A stretch of 36,404 nt of DNA from an uncultured Nitrospira sp. Its GTDB lineage: Bacteria; Nitrospirota; Nitrospiria; Nitrospirales; Nitrospiraceae. Location: contig CAMLHQ010000029.1 of NCBI GenBank assembly GCA_946479785.1, positions 1-36,404 on the forward strand, in the 5' to 3' direction. The position numbers and the translations under genes were made by a program. Below are positions 31,348-36,404 of this stretch, piece by piece. The notes beneath the pieces were generated by a model, which made no database searches, was not told the origin of the DNA, and saw nothing but the letters and a program-made list of their open reading frames with translations. Position 1 is the first letter of the stretch; every line of letters starts with the position of its first letter.

Positions 31348-32289
31348 ATGAACGCACCGCGACCCATCCAGGCGATCCAGGACAATATTGCCCGCGTCAC
31401 CAAGGGAAAGGGCCATGTGATCGAAATGGCCGTCGTCTGCCTGCTTGCTCGCGGGCACCTGCTCCTGGAAGATGTTCCCGGAGTCGGCAAGACTACGCTT
31501 GCCCATAGCCTGGCCCGTTCGCTCGACTGCTCGTTCAAGCGTATTCAATTCACCAGCGATTTGTTGCCGTCCGATATCGTTGGCGTCTCTATCTTCAACC
31601 GGCAACAACAGGCATTTGAATTCGTGCCGGGACCGATCTTTGCCAACATCGTCCTGGCCGACGAAATCAACCGCACGACGCCAAAAACACAAAGCAGCCT
31701 CTTAGAAGCGATGAGCGAAGCGCAAATCTCGGTGGACAATCAAACCCATCCGCTCAAACAGCCGTTCATGGTCATCGCCACGCAAAATCCCGCAGAATAT
31801 CACGGGACATTCCCACTGCCGGAATCCCAGCTCGACCGGTTCCTGATACGCTTGCGCATTGGCTATCCTTCGCTGGAAGAAGAACGCAAAGTGCTCGAGC
31901 GACCCTACGCACTGCATCCCGCCGACATCCTGGCCCCCGTCATCTCCACACAAGAGGTGCTCGAGCTCCAGCGACGGGCCGACCAGATTCATATGGATGA
32001 AAGCTTGAGCGAGTACCTCTTGGCGATTGTTCATGCAACAAGACACAGCGAACTGCTGTCCCTGGGGGTCAGCACAAGAGGAGCGCTGGCATTGAACAAA
32101 ACCGCCAAAGCCTTGGCTTTGGTGCGCGGCCGCGATTACTGCCTCCCGGACGACGTGAAGGAGTTGGCGCCAATCGTGCTGTCCCACCGCGTGATGCTGA
32201 GTCGAGCGCAAGGTATGCGCGCTCAGAGTTTCGAGCAGGCCGAACGCATCGTCCTCGATATCGTCGACACCATTCCCGTTCCCGTCTGA
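31348..32289 (+). CDS. MoxR family AAA+ ATPase
   Basis: Cytoplasmic AAA+ chaperone-like ATPase; MoxR proteins help assemble or activate partner complexes, often with VWA or DUF58 proteins. The 313 residues show Walker A EDVPGVGKTT (41-50), Walker B IVLADEINR with D105/E106, TPKTQSSLLEAMSEAQIS, sensor 1 ATQNPAEYHGTFPLPESQLDRF and a C-terminal lid (STRGALALNKTAKALALVRG). These are the exact family hallmarks. No strong ribosome site precedes the ATG. It heads a three-gene unit with DUF58 (gap 23 bases) and a transglutaminase. Confidence 0.96.
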   Translation: MNAPRPIQAIQDNIARVTKGKGHVIEMAVVCLLARGHLLLEDVPGVGKTTLAHSLARSLDCSFKRIQFTSDLLPSDIVGVSIFNRQQQAFEFVPGPIFANIVLADEINRTTPKTQSSLLEAMSEAQISVDNQTHPLKQPFMVIATQNPAEYHGTFPLPESQLDRFLIRLRIGYPSLEEERKVLERPYALHPADILAPVISTQEVLELQRRADQIHMDESLSEYLLAIVHATRHSELLSLGVSTRGALALNKTAKALALVRGRDYCLPDDVKELAPIVLSHRVMLSRAQGMRAQSFEQAERIVLDIVDTIPVPV

Positions 32290-32312
32290 TCGGAACGGGA
32301 CAGGGCAGGCCC

Positions 32313-33461
32313 GTGACGAATTCCTTCATGCATATCCCAGCCGCCCGCATCGGATCACACATTCGCTATCTGGCGACGCGCCGCTCGATCCGTCTGACGT
32401 CTGAAGGGGTCCGCTTTCTCCTCTTCACCATCGTCATCGGGGTGGCGGCCATCAATACAGGCAACAATCTCTTTTACCTGCTGCTGGCGATGATGCTCAG
32501 CCTCGTAGTGATTTCCGGTCTGCTGTCTGAACAAGGTTTGCGCCGGCTCGATTTCCACCGGCATGTGCCAGACCTCATCATGGCAAACGACCCGACAACA
32601 GTCACCCTGTCGGTGACCAATCGCAACAATTGGCTGCCGAGTTTTTCATTGAGACTCTTCGACGTCGCAGGCGGGCAGGACCTCGATCGCGGCCTCTTCA
32701 TCGACCACCTGCCAGCTCAGCGATCAGTGCTCCTGTCCTATCCAATTTTGGCCGCTGCCCGCGGTCGCCTCCACCTCGAACGTGTCAGAGCTGAAACGTT
32801 GTTTCCCTTCGGCCTGTTTCTCAAACGGGCGCTCTACCAGGTTCCGGCTGAGATCCTCGTCGGCCCGCCGATTAGGATGCTATCGCTCCGGTTCGTCGAC
32901 GAACTCGTGAATGAGGGGCAAGGCTTGTCGCTCCCCCGGAGAGGCCATGGATCCCAATTGTATAACCTGCGCCTCTATCAGCCAGGGGACGATTCGCGCG
33001 CCATTCATTGGATGACGACAGCCCGAACATCTCAACTGATCGTGCGAGAGACCGAAGCCGAAGATCAACGCCGCATCACAATCATGCTTTCGACGATTGC
33101 TCCAGAGGATCGGGACGCGCTCTTTGAACGCAGTGCGACTTTGGTCGCATCGCTCCTGTGGCAGCTGTCCCAAAAATCGTACCCCCTCCGCCTGATTGTC
33201 GGCCGGGAAGATTCCGGACTCGGCTCCGGTTCCGACCATCTGCTCGCCATGCTGCGCCTGCTTGCCTTGTGCGAACGCCACTCGCCCGGACAAAGCGACG
33301 GCCTTCTGCTCGATCCGATCGCTGCACTCTCTCATGATTCAGAGCGTGGCTATACCGTCGCCGTCATACCTTGGTCCGATCCGGACCACCCGCCGGCAAT
33401 GGCCGCAGCCGATCGCATAGTGCATCCGCCCCAGATCGAGGAACTGACCGATGCCTTTTGA
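32313..33461 (+). CDS. DUF58 domain membrane protein
   Basis: A 382-residue inner-membrane protein with two adjacent N-terminal helices (about 34-48 and 52-70, GVRFLLFTIVIGVAAIN then YLLLAMMLSLVVISGLL). A beta-rich domain (about 75-200) follows, and then the DUF58 signature RRGHGSQLYNLRLYQPGD with DDSRAIHWMTTAR, a degenerate von Willebrand-like fold. Such proteins are regular partners of MoxR ATPases. The start is taken as the GTG at 32313; an ATG five codons on (32328) is an alternative. Its end overlaps the transglutaminase gene by 11 bases, so the two are coupled. The exact biochemical role of the family is unknown. Confidence 0.92.
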   Translation: MTNSFMHIPAARIGSHIRYLATRRSIRLTSEGVRFLLFTIVIGVAAINTGNNLFYLLLAMMLSLVVISGLLSEQGLRRLDFHRHVPDLIMANDPTTVTLSVTNRNNWLPSFSLRLFDVAGGQDLDRGLFIDHLPAQRSVLLSYPILAAARGRLHLERVRAETLFPFGLFLKRALYQVPAEILVGPPIRMLSLRFVDELVNEGQGLSLPRRGHGSQLYNLRLYQPGDDSRAIHWMTTARTSQLIVRETEAEDQRRITIMLSTIAPEDRDALFERSATLVASLLWQLSQKSYPLRLIVGREDSGLGSGSDHLLAMLRLLALCERHSPGQSDGLLLDPIAALSHDSERGYTVAVIPWSDPDHPPAMAAADRIVHPPQIEELTDAF

Positions 33462-35628
33462 GCAGGCATTCAAATTTAGCGCCGTGCTGCTATCAGCCGT
33501 CGCCTTCGCGGGGCTGTTTTTAGCCCGCGGGATCCCGGCCTGGCTGGCAGTGGTAACAACGACGCTCATGCTACTCACGCTCATGCAGAAGATGGGATGG
33601 CCCGTCAGCCTGAGGATCAAACCAAGCCTGTTCGCTTCCCCGGCCCTCTGGAATGGCTTGCTGATCAGCGCGTTTCTCCTGTTCCTCGTTGACGTCTCAG
33701 TCCTCTCACAGGAATTGCTTCCCGCCGGTGTCCACTTTCTTGTGATTCTGCTGGGCATCAAGCTCGTCACGCTCCATGAACGCCGAGACTACCGCCAGCT
33801 CTATGCCATCTGTCTGATGGCAATCCTGGCTTCTGCAGCACTGACGACAGAGGTGTGGTACATCCCAATTTTTCTCCTCTATCTGCTGGCCGCGGTCTGG
33901 ACTCTGCTGCTGTACAATCTGACCGGCAAGGCATCGGCGTCACTTGCTGCACCGGCGAGCAGCCCTCAGTTAGTCCCGCCTGCTTCCAGGCGGATTACCA
34001 GCCGGTTCTTCTGGCTGACGAACGGGATCGCCCTCTCCACGTTTACGCTGACGCTCATGATTTTCTTTCTCCTTCCCCGCATCAGCGTTGGCATACTCCA
34101 GAAGTCTCGCGGAGAAGGATTGAAAACGACAGGATTCTCAGAACAAGTCGATCTCGGGATGATCGGCTCCGTCAAGGAAGACCCTCAAATCGTCATGCGA
34201 GTGGAGCTCCCGGATCAGCCGGCATCGGGGAAAAGCCGTCTTTATCTGCGCGGCCTCGCCTTCGATCACTACAACGGTCGGTCTTGGAGCTCCGGCAGCA
34301 GGAACCGCAGAAGTCTTGGACTCAGCGCGGATGGGACCTTTGCCGTCCGCCCTGGCGGGAGTCGAGCGCCGCTGTCAGAACCGCTGCGCCAGGACATTCT
34401 GCTGGAGGCTCTCGACACGTCGGTCCTCTTTGCCACTCCATTTGCGGAATACGTGAGTGGTGAGTTCATTGGAGTGCAAGTTGACGGCATGGCAGGGCTC
34501 CATCTGACCTATCCCTCTTCGTCGCGCATTCGCTACTCCGTCATCTCACGGGAACGCCAAATCATGACCGATGAACAGGTCGCCCCCGAGTTGGACTATT
34601 CCAGTTCCGTCCGCGACCGGTACCTGCAACTCCCTGAAGCATCCGATCAGGTCGCCGAATTGGCTCACCGTGTCACGGATCGAGCAGCCACACCCTATGA
34701 AAAGATTTCTGCTGTCCTCCGGCATCTCTCATTCAACTATCACTATAGTCTCGATGGGGACACAACAACTTCCTCACGTCCGATTGACGATTTTCTCTTC
34801 ACCAGAAAAACGGGGTACTGTGAACACTATGCAACCGCAATGGTCCTCATGTTGAGGAGCATCGGCATTCCTGCGAGGCTGGTGACGGGGTTTCTCGCGA
34901 CGGAATGGAATGATTTTGGGGGCTATTATACGGTCCGGCAACGAGACGCCCATGCCTGGGTCGAGGTCTACTATCCCCATTCCGGATGGATCACGATGGA
35001 TCCCACCCCCGCTGGTGCCTTGACGCCCCCCTCGATGTGGGAAACGTTCCGGCGCCTCGGCGAATCCTTCCGGCTACATTGGGATCGTGTGTTCATCCGC
35101 TACAGCGCGCGCGATCAGCTGGCCGTCGTCCAAAGCATTCGAGAAGGCAGCGACTCCGCACGCGATGTGCTCAGCCAGTGGACGACGGCGTTCGGCGTAG
35201 CGGCTTCTCAACTGATGCGTGAGTTGGGAGCGAGAGCCCGTGCCGCCAACCCCATCATCTTCTGGTTGGTCGCCGTGCTGCCGGGATTGGGCTTGGCCTG
35301 CCTGATTCTCGTGATTCGAGATCAATGGCGGTATCGGCGTTCGCCTGACCGACCCATGGCGAGGAAACAGCAACAGATCGTGCAGCTCTACAAGAAAATG
35401 CTGGAGATCGCAGCGAGGCGCGGAATCAAGACGAGACCGTCCATGACGCCGACGGAGTTTACGCAGGTGGTCTGCCGGGAATGGACTGAGGCTGAATCGA
35501 CAGTTGCAGGGCTGACGGCGCTCTACTGCCGGGGACGCTTCAGCAGTTCATCGCTCTCCGGCGAAGAACTCACCCAAGCGGTTGACCAGATCAATGCACT
35601 GCGACGCCTGGTGCGCGCGTCTCGATAG
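33451..35628 (+). CDS. Membrane transglutaminase-like protein (TgpA type)
   Basis: A 725-residue inner-membrane protein. The N-terminal DUF3488 part has about six membrane helices (residues 8-220), a periplasmic region follows, and the transglutaminase core has the triad C457 (GYCEHYATAM), H501 (RDAHAWVEVYY) and D517 (WITMDPTP). One more helix (about 609-626, PIIFWLVAVLPGLGLACLIL) leads to a cytoplasmic DUF4129-like tail. The architecture is that of Pseudomonas TgpA, which has transglutaminase activity and is essential there. The catalytic triad is complete, so it is probably an active enzyme, either an isopeptide-forming or a cysteine-peptidase-like one. It ends the MoxR operon. The substrate is unknown. 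Confidence 0.94.
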   Translation: MPFEQAFKFSAVLLSAVAFAGLFLARGIPAWLAVVTTTLMLLTLMQKMGWPVSLRIKPSLFASPALWNGLLISAFLLFLVDVSVLSQELLPAGVHFLVILLGIKLVTLHERRDYRQLYAICLMAILASAALTTEVWYIPIFLLYLLAAVWTLLLYNLTGKASASLAAPASSPQLVPPASRRITSRFFWLTNGIALSTFTLTLMIFFLLPRISVGILQKSRGEGLKTTGFSEQVDLGMIGSVKEDPQIVMRVELPDQPASGKSRLYLRGLAFDHYNGRSWSSGSRNRRSLGLSADGTFAVRPGGSRAPLSEPLRQDILLEALDTSVLFATPFAEYVSGEFIGVQVDGMAGLHLTYPSSSRIRYSVISRERQIMTDEQVAPELDYSSSVRDRYLQLPEASDQVAELAHRVTDRAATPYEKISAVLRHLSFNYHYSLDGDTTTSSRPIDDFLFTRKTGYCEHYATAMVLMLRSIGIPARLVTGFLATEWNDFGGYYTVRQRDAHAWVEVYYPHSGWITMDPTPAGALTPPSMWETFRRLGESFRLHWDRVFIRYSARDQLAVVQSIREGSDSARDVLSQWTTAFGVAASQLMRELGARARAANPIIFWLVAVLPGLGLACLILVIRDQWRYRRSPDRPMARKQQQIVQLYKKMLEIAARRGIKTRPSMTPTEFTQVVCREWTEAESTVAGLTALYCRGRFSSSSLSGEELTQAVDQINALRRLVRASR

Positions 35629-35828
35629 TAAAGCTGGACTCCTTACCGGCCGATCTCCCTCTTAAGCCATTCCACAGCAGCGAAACAACGCGGTGAGAAC
35701 GACCGCCGTCTCTTCCCCTTCAAACAGAGAATTTCCCTTGCATGGTTTTTTGATTCACTGAAAACGTCACGTCCTAAATATTCCTATCCATCCGGAAGCG
35801 GACGGGAACGAGAAAATCGGAAAAGTAC

Positions 35829-35903
35829 TGGAGCGGGAAAAGGGATTTGAACCCTCGACCCTCGCCTTGGCAAGGCGATGCTCTACCACTGAGCTATTCC
35901 CGC
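35829..35903 (-). tRNA. tRNA-Gly (anticodon GCC)
   Basis: The minus strand folds as a complete cloverleaf: acceptor GCGGGAA/TTCCCGC (all seven pairs), D arm GCTC-AGTGGTA-GAGC, anticodon arm TCGCC-TTGCCAA-GGCGA with GCC at 35869-35871, and T arm GAGGG-TTCAAAT-CCCTT (with one G-U pair). The discriminator is T and CCA is encoded. It decodes GGC and GGU. A promoter lies 28 bases upstream. Confidence 0.98.
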
Positions 35904-35930
35904 TCGATGGAGACTGAAGGAGAGGGTCGG

Positions 35931-35959
35931 ATTCTACTCAGGAGGACCGGGGCTGTCAA
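35931..35959 (-). promoter_or_regulatory. Promoter for tRNA-Gly
   Basis: Minus strand TTGACA (35954-35959, perfect) and TAGAAT (35931-35936, 5/6) are 17 bases apart. The transcript would start near 35924, about 20 bases before the tRNA 5' end. Confidence 0.85.
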
Positions 35960-36404
35960 GCAACCTCCGCGCTGTTTCAAGGTCGTTACGTCCGTTACAA
36001 ACATCCACCGGTGCTACGAAATGGTAACGCAACGATTATTCTTATAAGTCATTGAGTAGTTGCATCTTTCTTCGCGTTTGTCCCTCATCTACCTTCAGTG
36101 CGATACAGCGGATACCCATCAGGTAACAAAATCCCCTTGATCTGGTGAATGAGTGATCACACTTTTCTTTATAGTTTTCGATGCTTTGAATGACTCTAAC
36201 CTTCTCGATGAGCGGCCGTCACTATGGTGCACATCTTGCCAACATCAACACCCCATGATGCTGGAAATTTCACAGAAATTGGCCGAAATAGCCAGGGTCA
36301 CGTGCCGGCTATTGGATCATTTCGTGAGACTCTCGGCAGCTCTTGGGACGAAGGGAGGTGGGAGGATTGTCGGTTGTGCGTCGGTGAAGGAACGTGGGCT
36401 CGTT
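35960..36404. other. Unassigned 3' region of the window
   Basis: About 445 bases with no gene I can support. Base composition is more AT-rich than the preceding genes. A frame beginning at the ATG at 36255 (MMLEISQKLAEIARVT) stays open for 50 codons to the window edge, but no ribosome site precedes it and its sequence matches nothing familiar. It may be the start of a gene outside the window or chance. Confidence 0.5.

Noticed and set aside
35690..35706. GCGGT/ACCGC hairpin after the transglutaminase gene as terminator
   Set aside because: A five-pair stem followed by a mixed C/T stretch is too weak to call.
1..36404. Mobile elements, CRISPR arrays, toxin-antitoxin or phage defence genes
   Set aside because: I looked for repeats, integrase or transposase motifs, Cas-type motifs and paired small genes and found none; the gene content is core-like throughout.

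Overview
The window looks like a chromosomal segment of a Gram-negative-type, GC-rich bacterium, most plausibly Nitrospira or a close relative (phylum Nitrospirota). That assignment is an inference from gene style and order; no rRNA or marker gene here proves it. There are no insertion sequences, prophage genes, CRISPR arrays or resistance genes. Almost everything reads as vertically inherited core or near-core genome.

Left arm, about 1-12,612, all minus strand. Read in the direction of transcription it is rpmH-rnpA-yidD-yidC-mnmE-mnmG-rsmG-parA-parB, then two bactofilin genes, mnmA, atpH and the start of atpA (cut by the window edge). This is the classic origin-proximal cluster: ribosomal protein L34, the RNase P protein, membrane protein insertion, tRNA wobble-uridine modification, 16S rRNA methylation and chromosome segregation. 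A consensus promoter (TTGACA-17-TATAAT) sits just ahead of rpmH. Two perfect 16-bp parS palindromes flank rsmG, and one of them contains its start codon. dnaA, often found beyond rpmH, is absent.

Centre, 13,017-23,144, all plus strand. First comes an envelope group: a coiled-coil lipoprotein, a YkuD-type L,D-transpeptidase lipoprotein, a second exported L,D-transpeptidase and a secreted protein that looks like a YkuD relative without the active site. A tightly coupled sugar-phosphate operon follows: pgi, pgl, glk, rpiA and an M1 aminopeptidase with a possible Tat leader. The enzymes interconvert glucose, glucose-6-P, fructose-6-P, 6-phosphogluconate and pentose phosphates. A hairpin terminator closes the block.

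Right arm, 23,190-29,745. An FtsX-like ABC permease and its ATPase (YbbP/YbbA type) are divergent from a periplasmic TesA-type GDSL esterase, the arrangement known from E. coli. Then, on the minus strand, come a 62-residue exported membrane peptide, a SWIM zinc-finger/coiled-coil protein and a ChaN-like lipoprotein.

Right end, 29,883-35,628, plus strand: a methyltransferase-like protein of unknown role, then a MoxR AAA+ ATPase, a DUF58 protein and a large membrane transglutaminase (TgpA type), a widespread three-gene module. A tRNA-Gly(GCC) gene with its own promoter follows on the minus strand. The last 450 bases hold nothing I can assign with confidence.

I found no clearly new multi-gene system. 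The best candidates for follow-up are the parS-embedded rsmG start, the L,D-transpeptidase island with its apparently inactive member, the SWIM/coiled-coil protein and the divergent region at 12,613-13,016.
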